Positions 54,601 to 64,000 of a DNA stretch of 64,000 nt are shown here, piece after piece. The number at the start of each line of letters is the position of its first letter. Within the stretch, counting starts at the first letter, position 1. Source of the DNA: Romanomermis culicivorax (taxonomy: Eukaryota > Nematoda > Enoplea > Mermithida > Mermithidae); the NCBI GenBank assembly GCA_963922205.1, contig CAWUHX010000078.1, forward strand, positions 434,001 through 498,000, read 5' to 3'. Position numbers and translations under genes: made by a program. Below the pieces are notes generated by a model. The model ran no database searches. It had not been told where the DNA came from and saw nothing but the letters and a program-made list of their open reading frames with translations.

Positions 54601-57600
54601 CACATACAATCTATGGGGTAGTCTGCTATGCAGATTGTTGATCATTTGCATAAGCATCCTAGTCTGTTCCAGGGGTCGTTTGGAAGAAAATAGACTATAG
54701 AGTTTATAGCCAAGATCCTGACAATTGGCGTGTACTACAACCCACGGAAAAACCGATAACGCAAAAGTTTAGTCTTTGGTATTTACCAAAAAATTAAAAA
54801 CCTCGATAATCACTCATTGACATTGTTGATTTCATTAATGACTTCCTTCCAGTGCTAGAGATGGGCAACGCAATTCCGTCGGCAAGTTGCAAAATTTTTG
54901 AATTTCGATTGCTAGTTTTCAGCTCAAACCCGATAATTTCCACAATTTTGTTGTCGAAAATGATTAATTTTTGCGCCGATTGAAAACATTTGCATCAAGC
55001 CTTTATTTTCTATTTACACAATACAGGTAAAAATTGATGGGACAACTGTCATTTTCTTTGGGCAAAGTTAAAGTAACAAAATTTAAAAAATCCTTCTTAA
55101 TCTTACATGCTATGAAAATGTACGATTGAGGTAATTAAACCGCCTTCTCGTCTGAGGACTTTAAAAAGTCAGGTGACAAAATTTGAAAAAAATTTCTCTT
55201 ATTGAAACTATTCAACTATATACCTCCCAATCCAGTCGACGGCAATGCCTTCGGTGCCCTCCAAGTCATAAGACAGTAGAGTTTGAGGGAAAACACCTTC
55301 GAACCTAATTCTTTCCAATTTATTGGCGCCAATATCGACGTAATAGATCATTCTGTCCTGAAAAGCAATTATTCTTTATAGAAGCGAGAAATTACAACGC
55401 TATGTTTTTCATCGAAAAAATCACTGAATAGAAGAAAAAAAATTAGGACCGAAGTTTTCGTGACCGGACATTAGAGCGCGGGACAATAGAGCGCGGACAT
55501 TAGAGCGCGGACATAAGAGCGCAGGAACATTAGAGCGCGGACATTAGAGCGCAGGACAATAGAGAGCAGGACAATAGAGCGCAGGGACATTAGAGCGCAG
55601 GACAATAGAGCGCAGGAACGTTAGAGCGCAGGAACATTAGAGCGCGGACATTAGAGCGCGGACATTAGAGCGCAGGGACATTAGAGCGCGGACATTAGAG
55701 CGCAGGACAATAGAGAGCAGGACAATAGAGCGCAGGGACGTTAGAGCGCAGGGACATTAGAGCGCAGGACAATAGAGCGCAAGGACATTAGAGCGCAGGA
55801 CAATAGGGGCAGACAAGAGAGTGCGGGGACATTAGAGCGCATCTGTTGGTTCGAAAAAAATTAACCAACGTTCTGTGGTCTGAATAAACGCGAATTTTAA
55901 AATTATTTTTGAACATGAAAAAAGAGTACTATGAAAGCAGCTTTATTTCAGAAGTTGACAAAGCTTTTCAAAAGCTGACAAAAAACTGCGTGTGATTCTG
56001 AATGCAAGTTAGAAATTCAAGATGAATTCGAAAATAACAAAATGACACAATGTCATTCAAAGGTTCAACGGTTGGCAAGCAATAAATCAATAAAAATATG
56101 AGTGCGATTATGGATTAGAGGTAAATTTCATGTGAGCGACTGGATAAAAAAATGCAAAAAAGCATGAGTAATGAGAAAGTAGACGAACAATGAGATATAA
56201 AGAAGGAACGGGAAAATGAATACAAAGACAAAAAAAATAAATAAAAAATAGGGGGCAGGAAAAATTAAGAAAACTGAAAGAAGAAAAAGGAAGAAAAAGA
56301 ACAAAAAATGGGAAAAAATACTGCATGGTAGAAAAACGCTTTGACCATAACTTCTTTAGGAACACGAAAAAATTTGAAGAAAGCATTTTTGAGCTGAAAT
56401 GTAGTTATTTTTCAAAATATTTCATTTTCATTTTTTTTTATTTTGCTCTGATCTGATTTTTTTGTGCTCTATCGTCCTGCGGTCCAATGTCCTTGTGCTC
56501 TATTGCGCCTATGCGTTATTGTCCGGTGCTCTATTTGTCAGGAATTTGTCTCGTGGGGGACGCGGAAATTTTTTTCACAATTTTCATATTTTTGTTAAAT
56601 TAAACTGCCTTGATATACAATTATTTTTTCTTTAAATCATTTCAAAAAATGAAACAAAAAAACGAAACGATTGGGCAACTGGCAAGAAAATAGAAGAAAA
56701 AAGAAAAGATTGGAAAAAAGTAAATTTTGGCTGCAGTATTTGATTAAGTTTTGTAGATTTCTAATAATTTGTGTCTAATAATTTGTGTTCGCTCTAATGT
56801 CCCTGCGCCCTATTGTCCCGCGCTCTAATGTCCCTGCACTCTAACGTCCCTGCGTTCTATTGTCCTGCGCTCTAATGTCCTTGCGCTCTATTGTCCTGCG
56901 CTCTATTGTCCTGCGCTTTAATGTCTCTGCGCTCTAATGTCCGCGCTCTAATGTCCGCGCTCTAACGTCCGCGCTCTATTGTCCTGCGCTCTATTGTCTC
57001 GCGCTCTAATGTCCTTGCGCTCTATTGTCCTGCGCTCTAATGTTCCTGCGCTCTAATATCCGCGCTCTATTGTCCCGTGCTCTCCTGAAGTTTTGATACA
57101 AACATCAAATTTTATTTTTTGGACTAACTTCAACGTCCAAGTCTAACATTGCTGTTTTCTGCAAGGACGCTTTCTTGAGTTGAAAATCTTTACCGTCCAA
57201 AGTTATGTTCCATATGCTTTGACCATGAGCAAAAAACAAATACGGTTGAGTAGCTAAAAATTAATTACAATCTATACTGTCTATAAAAAATTGTAGTTCT
57301 ATGTGCTATACCATTCTTTATTTTACGGATACATCTTCGACCGTCGTCGGATTTTTCATAATAATTTTCGTCACAAAGGCATGTAAATGTTCCTGGCTCA
57401 TTTTTACAAGTTTGACTACAAAGTCCCGGTTGTAAACATTCATCGATGTCTATAAAACAATGAAAAAGTAAAACTTTGGAAGTCAAAGCTTACAGAGTGC
57501 GAAATAGAGCCGAATACTGTAAATCTAAATTCTGCATCATCAAAATATGCATCACCTTCACATGTACTATTGTCTTTTAACTTGTAACCATTGTGACATA

Positions 57601-60600
57601 AACAAACTCCCTTGTCGCGACATTTAGGTTTCGTGAAGTCTCCTGTAAAGTAAATTTCGTGTATTTCCTATCAGAAGGTGGTATATATTTCGGTATAATT
57701 CTTATACGAAGCTTCGAAATCGAACAATCGTATAATACTGACATGTTCAGAGCTCAGTTCCAACGTGAAATAGCTTTACGAGGGCAATATTTTAAAATTT
57801 CAAATTTCCAAATGAAACGGCGAATGCAATGATTGTTTTTGGCGCATTATACGAAAATCAGGATTTTTCGCATTTTATTAATTAATTAATGCCAATTCTC
57901 GAACAGTGAATGATATACTACGTAGGTCGTTGTTGTCTTCAAGATATCAATAGCCATACGTCAGAATATTAAATTAGCATAAAAAATGATTATACTGCTT
58001 TAAACAAGAATGTCCTTCGTGATGGAAAAAATAAAACATTTTTACTGGGTTTAGGAGTCGTAACAAAACTACAATTGGCCAATTCTACGGACGTCGACCG
58101 TTTCGTTATGTCCACTTTTAATTGCCAGGCTTCTTGACCACAAGTATTTAGATATTTATCCATCATACAGTAGAAATATTGTTGCACTGCATCGCATTGG
58201 CGATCAACGCGTTCATCGCCGCTTTTATCCGTCGACGAAGCGATTTGGCGTAGAGATTCCGTAGCGTTTTGTTCGCAATTCAAGACGCCAGGATCGTGGG
58301 AATCAACTAAAATATGATGCGAAATGAGAAAATCATATGCAAATATAGCACAGATAGTATAAAGAAGCAGAGTGGATGAATTTTTTAGACTATTTTCAGA
58401 CTAAAATTATATGTGGAACATGATATTTCTTTTACGAGCGCCCTACATATCACCGACAAATGTTAGCCGATTTAAAAAAAAGCATACATGTTTACTCAAG
58501 CCGAAGCCATTGAAATGTGAAGTTACGATATCAATGATTTAAGAGACGTGTAGATTTATTTCTCCTTATATTTCGATCAAACATTAAAATATTTAAATTA
58601 ATAGGAATATAATGTTATAAAAATATAACAGCATGTTTACCGGACCGAAAGCTGACCAAAAAATTGTGAATTAGGATGGGAGTCATGAAGATGCTACTAA
58701 AAGTCTTGCGCTGACTAAGCTGCAGAAGTGCATGTACCTCTTGTAAATTTCCGGATTCTTAGGAAGTCGATTTCAGAATCGTTGCTTCGTACGTGGATTC
58801 AGAATTTGAAAGTTTGATCTTTTTACATCAGTCATTGATTGTTCAAACTAGCTGATTATTTCAATCAAATATTGTGGAAAAATGCTGGAAGCTAAGCTTT
58901 TAGAAATGCAAGGAACACTGAAACCTTAACTTATAAAGCTAAACTTATAGTAATCAGGAGATGGTCCATATTTTAATGACTGTACTGAATGTTGATTCCA
59001 GTTAATAACAGCGCAAATACTAATTGATTATTTTGATTGATTCTACGTTTTAGTCTCAGACATAGCCCGTTTCAGCTACGAGCCGCTAATTTTAAAACAA
59101 ATATAATTCTATATTATGACTAATTCGATCAAACTTTTGACTCAAGTTTCAAATGAAATCAATACTTTTGGTTGCTTTTGAAACTAAATGTCATAGGACA
59201 AGTACTTAAAATTTCAGACCCGTTTACCTTCAAGAAGACAGTCTAGATGCGCACTAAAATATTTTAAGACGTTTGAACTGCAAACGTAATCGTAAACTGC
59301 TTCCAAAGTGGCGACCAAATTTGAACATTTGCGCCTCAGTTCGGCTGGTGCGCAAGTTTTGTAATCTTTGTACAAATGGCAAACTCCATCGCCGAAATTC
59401 GCCGTTCTGTTGCTACTGCTGTGGTTTGACGAGGCAACCTGTAGCCTTGGTACACCAATTTTCGGTTGCACGTTATACTTCGCGTAATGTAAAAGCGGGC
59501 CAACGCATCGGAGTAGATAACCGGCCGAAAACTGGTCGCATTCTCCGGTGTTTTGGGCGGTGGAAAAGTGAGATGAACCTGAATTAAATACACATTTTCG
59601 GAAAGATCTATAAAAATGGAATTACTATTTGTTATAGGAATGTGATGAGCAGGCTCAAGTTAAAAAAATATGTCCTCTCTATCTGATCTACAGAGTGAGC
59701 CAAAAAAAGGCGACCGGTTCTGACTTCCATAACTTTCGACCGGATGAAGCTTTTCTAATGCGGATTGCTGCATTAGAATCCCCCATTTATCTTTTTTGTA
59801 AGGGCTAAGTTTTATGCATCTAGCCTTGATGGATTTTGCATAAACAAAAATTTGATAAAAGTGATCATTTTTCAAAAAGTAAAGATTGTGAAATCAAAGT
59901 GGAAGTTGTGCTATTGTAAAAAAAGTTTTGTAATGCTGTTCAAACCCAAGAATACTTTAAAAATCACCCAGATTTGTAATTTAGACGTGATTAAAAGTCA
60001 TCGGTTCCTTGTTTCAATATGGGCAAAATTTTTCCAAAATCAAGAGCTTTCATTTTGAAATTGGAAAAAAGCAAAATCAATGCCGCTATTGACCAGTTCG
60101 AAAAACGATCAAAATTAGTGGTGAAACAGAAAGGAGGACACATTACAGCTCTCTTGTAGTTTTCAGCTTTTATATGGTTCTTATGATTGGATCTATTTGA
60201 CTTTTTCTGTTATAAAACATGTTGATTTTTTTCAATTTTCTCTGTTTTTTTTGCAAAAAAATCAACATTTAGTATTTTTGATTCTAGTAAGTCAATATTC
60301 GAGCAATATAACTGAAAATTTTCAGTAGCAAACCGCATTAAAAAAAGCTTCATCCATTCAAAAGCTACGAAAGTCAGTACCGGTCGCCCTTTTTGGCTTA
60401 TCCTGCATTTATACTGATGAGATGTGATTTTAAAAAAGACCGACGATCATACCCAAAAGAACTTGATGTAAACTATAATCGCGGAAATTTTTAGCATTCT
60501 AAATTTCAATGCCAGATTGAAAAAATTCAATTAAAATTTGCAGTTGACTATAAAATATGGCTGTTGCGCGTCTAGACCACTTAGTAAATATTATCATGCC

Positions 60601-63021
60601 TGTTGCGGAGCTCCGGGTTCTGGTGGAGTAAAACGACTTTTTTGTGAGCTAGTTCACCAATTTCTCAAAATTATAGGGGGTCATTGAAGGAAAAAATTCT
60701 ATTTTTTCGCTCAAAATGTCCGAAAAACAGTTCAAAAAATTGTAATCCTTGGCCACAAAATCAAGAAAATATGTATTTTATTGAGCGGCGCGCAGAAAAA
60801 AATTTACGTTTTTGACGATTACTTTGTTTAAAAATAACCATTTTCCACCAAAAATGACCTTTTTCAGTTCATTTCGACAAAAAGATGGGGGTTCCTATGG
60901 TCGGTTAGCCATATGACTGACGATTTCTGGCGGAGGGGATGGTTTTTATGGCACTTCCCCAACTAAATGTACGAATTCTACAGAGACAACTGCAGAAATG
61001 AACGAAAAAATACAGAATAACGCTCTAAAGGCCCATCTATACTTTTTTCGCTAAAAAACATACGCAAGCGATTTGCTCTTCAAGTATTGGGGCAATTTCA
61101 GTATATAATACATCGTAAGGTAGATATTGAAATTTCTGATCGAAACATACCCGACACCTTCAACAAGTATCTACTGAGTGCTTCAAATCCAGCGTTGACG
61201 CAAGGAACGTAAGAAACGCAAGATGCTTACAAAATAGCTGATTTCTGCCACACTGCAATTGTTTTTTGCAAAATATGCTTCACTGGATAGAACTCGTCAA
61301 GATCTTTCTTGCGGACAGAGAAAATGAGGAATTCATTCGATTTTGATCGTCGCAATCACTTGAGACAGATTTTCGAGAAGAAAGTATAGATGGACCTTAA
61401 GAAGTGATATACTTGAATATTGAGGTAAGAAATGATATCAACGCTGCCTCGCAGTCTGATCAATTAAAAAAAAATGTGCACACTGGGTAAAAACTACGTC
61501 TTAAATCTTGATGAACAAGTTAAAACATCATATCAAATGCACACAAAATCGATACAGTAGACGAAGTTATTAGCAATAGGAGTGGGATATTATTTGTCCA
61601 ATGGCAGGCAATTTCATGTTCTAAATTCGCAGTTTTACATATGTAAGGATGTAGCATGAACTTGTGCATTTTTTTGTGAAAAAATAAGAGGTAGAAGAGG
61701 AACAGAAACATGAGGCAGACCAGGGCTTTGTTTGTCACGAGTTCCATTAGCACAGCCCCTTAATTTGTATTACTTTTTCTTAGTAGGTACGATTAAAATT
61801 CATTAGCACAGGCCCAACTTAATTAGCACCGTGCTTAAAAACCACAGGTCAATTTTGTGATTTGAATATCTGAACGTGATAACTTCATTAAAAATGAAAT
61901 GCCTATCGAATATTACGTCGTCGAAACCTTTTTCGGAAGCTGTATATATTTTGCCCATCAGGATATTGATAGATCAAACGAAATTTCAAATTCTGGGAAG
62001 TGAGTTGAGGATTAAATTTCCATCGGATACGAGGTACAAATATCCAAACAATTTACGTGATTCTAATCGAAACGGCTAAATAATTCGTTGACCAGCTTGA
62101 AGCTGTTCATCTATTTGAGGAAATCGGCATCAGGCCATTAAGCAAAAATTACATGTTTAAACACGCTTGGACTTCCGCCATTGCATATCACTGCTCATAG
62201 CTTAATCAATTTATCAAAAACGGCGGATGTATGGACAGCTCCAGGTGTTACGGTCATCATATCTTCAGATCCTGTTCGATTGTTTCCAGCTTTAAATCTA
62301 CAAATTTTTGCTATTTTACGGGGTTTTACGGATGGTTCTATTGCTTTAAAATCAGCAGATTTGGCCTGACTCAGTAGAATTCTTATATAAATAAAATTCA
62401 CAAATTGCCAATAAGTTTTTACAGAAATTCTGCTTCTTACCAATAGCAGAATTTTCTTCGTACGCATGTGTGAATTGAAACCTAATTAAAAAGCTGATTT
62501 GAATAAGATTCACAAATTAGTTGAATTATCCTCACCTGCTAATAAATAGCTTGTCGTTATGAAAATTTTGATGAAACAATTAAGTCGAATCATGGACATT
62601 TTTCAAAAAAATATACCAACGTTACAATCAAAAACCACTGTCACGTTTTTGCGGATATAACTTTCACCGTCTCGCACAAATACAGTAACCCTTAGTACTT
62701 TCACAATTCTTACATAATGCGGCGAAGAAGGGTGTCGTTTTTCGGGAATAATGTGCTCATATTCTGCGTGTAACTACCGAAATCTACCTACCTGTGTACA
62801 ATTTTCATTTTCGACCTAAATATGGGACTCGCATCGTAAAACGTCGATGACCCCGGCTGTTCCAATTTTCACGGCTATTTTTCGGCGAAAAAATATCGTA
62901 TCCAAATAAAAGTGACAATTGGTGGGAATGAGCGTAGAAAACATACGGACAACAAACGGATCTACAAAATTTCTGTGACATACATGGTATAGCTGCCAAA
63001 ATAACGGTAGATTTGGAATAC
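50464..63021 (-). CDS. LDL receptor-related gene: Cys-rich, EGF, YWTD, LDLa
   Basis: Minus-strand exons, 5' to 3': 63021-62617 (probably split by a small intron), 59578-59228, 58306-58046, 57642-57556, 57449-57312, 57253-57129, 55357-55224, 53883-53761, 53708-53538, 53236-53007, 51616-51344, 50594-50464. All phases agree from 59578 on, giving 674 aa; the 5' part adds about 110 aa and the true start (signal peptide) was not found. Order: uncharacterised segment, Cys-rich region, EGF, calcium-binding-type EGF (DIDEC), six-blade YWTD propeller, EGF (NPC..), two LDLa modules, stop. LDLR-family proteins bind lipoproteins or Wnt-type ligands at the cell surface. No membrane segment follows the last LDLa; either the product is secreted or a donor overlapping the stop (GTAAAA) leads to further exons. 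Small introns (52 bp at 53709-53760) mix with multi-kilobase ones. Confidence 0.85.
50759..50764 (+). terminator. Possible polyadenylation signal of the Maf gene
   Basis: AATAAA at 50759 is the first canonical plus-strand signal I found after the Maf stop at 50022. Its use would make the Maf 3' end antisense to the last receptor exon (50594-50464). Confidence 0.3.
52037..52065 (+). repeat. (GT)n microsatellite
   Basis: About 13-14 GT units in receptor intron between exons 53236-53007 and 51616-51344. It abuts the left end of the dispersed repeat at 52064. Confidence 0.9.
52064..52300 (+). repeat. CATGTACGGCAAGAATTTTCC repeat, copy 2
   Basis: Diverged copy of 16418-16672: CAGACATGTACGGCAAGAAT at the left, TTTACCCCCTAAACCCCTATGTGCG near the right end. 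No coding capacity. Confidence 0.55.
53007..57253 (-). CDS. Six-blade YWTD propeller exons
   Basis: Exons 57253-57129, 55357-55224, 53883-53761, 53708-53538 and 53236-53007 encode six LDLR class B repeats. Blade cores: [97 protein letters not shown] and [20 protein letters not shown]. Conserved [25 protein letters not shown] and PNALAVDYY segments lie between blades. In LDLR this domain drives ligand release at low pH. The six blades are complete. Confidence 0.92.
53884..55223. other. Receptor intron between blades 2 and 3
   Basis: 1.3 kb of AT-rich DNA. A GAAAATAGACTATAGAG motif (54692) recurs near 45226 and 49490, perhaps one end of a small repeat. Nothing else is supported. Confidence 0.35.
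55466..57084. mobile_element. Foldback element with minisatellite arms
   Basis: The left arm (55466-55840) is a tandem array of about 14-15-bp units, GGACATTAGAGCGC or GGACAATAGAGCGCA. The right arm (56789-57084, with an outlying patch at 56463-56540) is the same unit in reverse complement (GCGCTCTAATGTCC, GCTCTATTGTCC). About 620 bp of AT-rich spacer lies between. The whole lies in the receptor intron between blades 1 and 2. The small Phe-rich frame at 56386-56108 is low complexity. Confidence 0.85.
57312..57642 (-). CDS. Two EGF modules of the receptor gene
   Basis: Exon 57642-57556 encodes a partial EGF-like module ([20 protein letters not shown] plus TC). Exon 57449-57312 encodes [20 protein letters not shown] plus [20 protein letters not shown], a six-cysteine EGF with a DIDE calcium-binding start. 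This pair precedes the propeller, as in LDLR-family proteins. Confidence 0.85.
58046..59578 (-). CDS. Cys-rich ectodomain exons of the receptor gene
   Basis: Two exons (59578-59228 and 58306-58046) encode about 204 aa with some 13 cysteines. Blocks include [64 protein letters not shown] and [15 protein letters not shown]. The spacing (C-x..-Y/F-x2-C pairs) resembles small Cys-rich domains common in nematode secreted proteins (DUF19 or CPG4-like). The family assignment is uncertain. Several NxS/T glycosylation sites fit an extracellular location. Confidence 0.6.
58307..59227. other. Receptor intron 58307-59227
   Basis: Nine hundred bases without a recognisable exon or repeat end. Confidence 0.4.
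59691..60405. mobile_element. Tc1/mariner-like non-autonomous element
   Basis: The 70-bp inverted ends start CAGAGTGAGCCAAAAAAAGG (59691) and finish CCCTTTTTGGCTTATCCTG (60405). They share GGCGACCGGTNCTGACTT and GGATGAAGCTTTTTT blocks. The left flank is TA; the right is CA, possibly a mutated TA duplication. About 715 bp, no transposase. It lies in the receptor's first long intron (59579-62616). Confidence 0.75.
60600..60970 (-). repeat. Dispersed element family of 905-1795, copy 3
   Basis: Opposite-strand copy: CGTCAGTCATATGGCTAACC and CCAGAAATCGTCAG blocks (60905-60940) match 951-1020, and TCATTGAAGGAAAAAATTCT matches 1690-1700 in reverse. Confidence 0.55.
60971..62616. other. Rest of the receptor's 5' intron
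   Basis: No exon is required by splice phase. Frames at 61520-61753 and 62181-62467 lack recognised domains. I see nothing else that can be supported. Confidence 0.35.
62617..63021 (-). CDS. Receptor gene 5' coding segment, two TAGs in frame
   Basis: Acceptor at 63022-63023, donor after 62617 (GTATAT); the ends fit the phase of exon 59578. The frame encodes [20 protein letters not shown], an [14 protein letters not shown] block and later [20 protein letters not shown], which look like beta-rich extracellular sequence but match no family I can name. TAG codons at 62818-62816 and 62776-62774 lie in frame. A 69-nt intron (62842-62774, GTTTTA..GGTAG) or a 75-nt one (62848-62774) removes both and keeps frame. 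That is the simplest explanation, but the donors are weak. Confidence 0.5.
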
Positions 63022-63330
63022 CTAAAAAGATAAAGACCCAAAATGTGAGACCAATCGCTTAGTGTTTCACTTCGACTGGCAAATTATTAAGGAGTGAGTA
63101 AAACGGTGATTCGAAAGTCTAGGTGCTTTGCATGTGATTGATTCAGCCAACGTAATCTTGACCACTGAATCTTTTTATTCATCAACATGTATTCTATACG
63201 CGTCAGCTCCGCCGACATTGACAACTCTAGTATTGAGTCGATTGGAGTCATTGTATCATGTCGTCAAACGAAAGTACATATATTATGGATTGAAATCATT
63301 TACAAGCTAGCGTGAAAAATTTTTTCATAT
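63022..63330. other. Coding-like but unresolved sequence
   Basis: A minus-strand frame at about 63260-63130 reads NTRVVNVGGADAYRIHVDE, stop, KDSVVKITLAESITCKAPRL, which looks like extracellular protein sequence. It could be a further receptor exon. An in-frame TAA and lack of a fitting splice pair prevented a call; a plus-strand frame (63128-63310) overlaps it. Confidence 0.3.
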
Positions 63331-63339
63331 TTTTTTGCC

Positions 63340-63560
63340 AAGCATATTATACCTATTCTTTTTTTACGCCATCAAATAACGTAAATTCATATTTTTATAA
63401 TTTTCAACAACTTTTTCAGCAATTTTGACAATTTTCGATAACTTTTCAGCAACTTTACAACTTTTTCGGCAACCTTACAATATTTTTTGGAAACTTTACA
63501 GCCTTTTTTCGAAAAGTTTTTTCATTTTTGTGACAACTTTTGATAATTTTGGTAACTCTT
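63340..63560 (+). repeat. AACTTTTTCAGCAA degenerate tandem
   Basis: Imperfect units such as CAACTTTTTCAGCAA, TAACTTTTCAGCAA, CAACTTTTTCGGCAA and CAATATTTTTTGGAAA repeat every 14-20 bp. Low-complexity, non-coding. Confidence 0.55.
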
Positions 63561-63778
63561 AAAGCCCAAGTAAATCAAATTTACGTGCAAAAATAAATCT
63601 AGTTTCATAACTTGAGCACAAAATATAGTTGATACCAAAAGCACGAGGTCAAAAAACATGAACAAAGACACCAAAGATTGGCAACAAATACAGTAAACAA
63701 CTTAGTTGTTAAGTAAGAGGCAAACGTTCAAAGATCTGGGATAAAATACAGTATTTTATAAAGAGAAAATGCAAAAAT

Positions 63779-63895
63779 GATCAAGTATACATACATGCAC
63801 ATAGGAGGGGACGATAAACGCTTCAAGAGAGTGTAAATCCTCCTACCTGGGACACCGGACAACACCCCCGGCCCAAAAAACTAGGCGAACATGTC
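63779..63895 (-). repeat. CATGCACGGCAAG repeat family, partial copy 3
   Basis: The minus-strand reading has TTTTTTGGGCCGGGGGTGTT, AGGATTTACAC and CCTCCTATGTGCATGTATG in the same order as the right part of 16418-16672. The left part seen in the other copies is not recognisable here. Confidence 0.5.
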
Positions 63896-64000
63896 CAGAA
63901 TTTCTTAGAAGAGTTTTTTTGATGATTTATGCATCTTTTGCATGAAAAACATACTTGTGAGGCTCTCAAGATGGTCGGCACTGAAATAGCTGGCACCGAC

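Noticed and set aside
56108..56386. Phe-rich 92-codon minus-strand frame
   Set aside because: Translation of A-rich spacer between the minisatellite arms; no motif.
55466..57084. CRISPR-like array of short direct repeats
   Set aside because: The units are contiguous, have no unique spacers, and face each other as inverted arrays in a eukaryotic intron; a foldback minisatellite fits better.
62181..62467. Overlapping frames on both strands as a receptor exon
   Set aside because: Splice phase already connects 62617 to 59578, and neither frame shows a recognised domain.

Overview
The window is animal nuclear DNA: AT-rich, with introns from about 50 bp to 7 kb bounded by GT/AG, and full of transposon debris. 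It is probably from a repeat-rich nematode. Three things point there: degenerate interstitial TTAGGC-type arrays (the nematode telomere unit) near 1-50 and 28140-28205; a Cys-rich ectodomain in a receptor-like gene that resembles small nematode secreted Cys domains; and no better fit to another phylum. The assignment is an inference. No rRNA, convincing tRNA or CRISPR array was seen.

Four host genes can be rebuilt exon by exon, with splice phases that agree at every junction used. (1) An RNF126/RNF115-type RING-H2 E3 ubiquitin ligase, plus strand, 17173-25300, 7 exons, 314 aa. (2) A tau-tubulin-kinase-like (CK1 superfamily) protein kinase, plus strand, 27621-43778, 7 exons, about 504 aa, with one 7.2-kb intron. 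(3) A small Maf-type bZIP transcription factor, plus strand, 45611-50022, 3 exons, 201 aa. (4) An LDL-receptor-related gene, minus strand, 50464 to at least 63021, at least 12 exons: uncharacterised N-terminal segment, Cys-rich region, two EGF modules, a complete six-blade YWTD propeller, an EGF module and two LDL-receptor class A modules. Genes 3 and 4 converge tail to tail with 441 bp between their stop codons.

The first 17 kb holds no host gene. It contains two decayed CR1/Jockey-superfamily LINEs in opposite orientations (minus 8590-4560; plus 11572-14410), lying among nested non-autonomous elements, poly-G/poly-C foldback elements and a recurring GGCGC hairpin module. The host introns hold further elements: a hAT MITE and a 1.5-kb internally deleted hAT element in the RING gene; a PIF/Harbinger derivative with a nested foldback element and two other inverted-repeat elements in the kinase gene; a Tc1/mariner-like element and a foldback whose arms are minisatellites in the receptor gene. 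A GC-rich palindromic island at 21134-21412 also sits in a RING-gene intron.

The host genes have no evident shared pathway; their adjacency looks incidental. The parts most worth following up are the receptor's domain order and its unresolved 5' end, the altered Maf basic region, the kinase's missing Trp after the DD pair, and the foldback and palindromic DNA structures.
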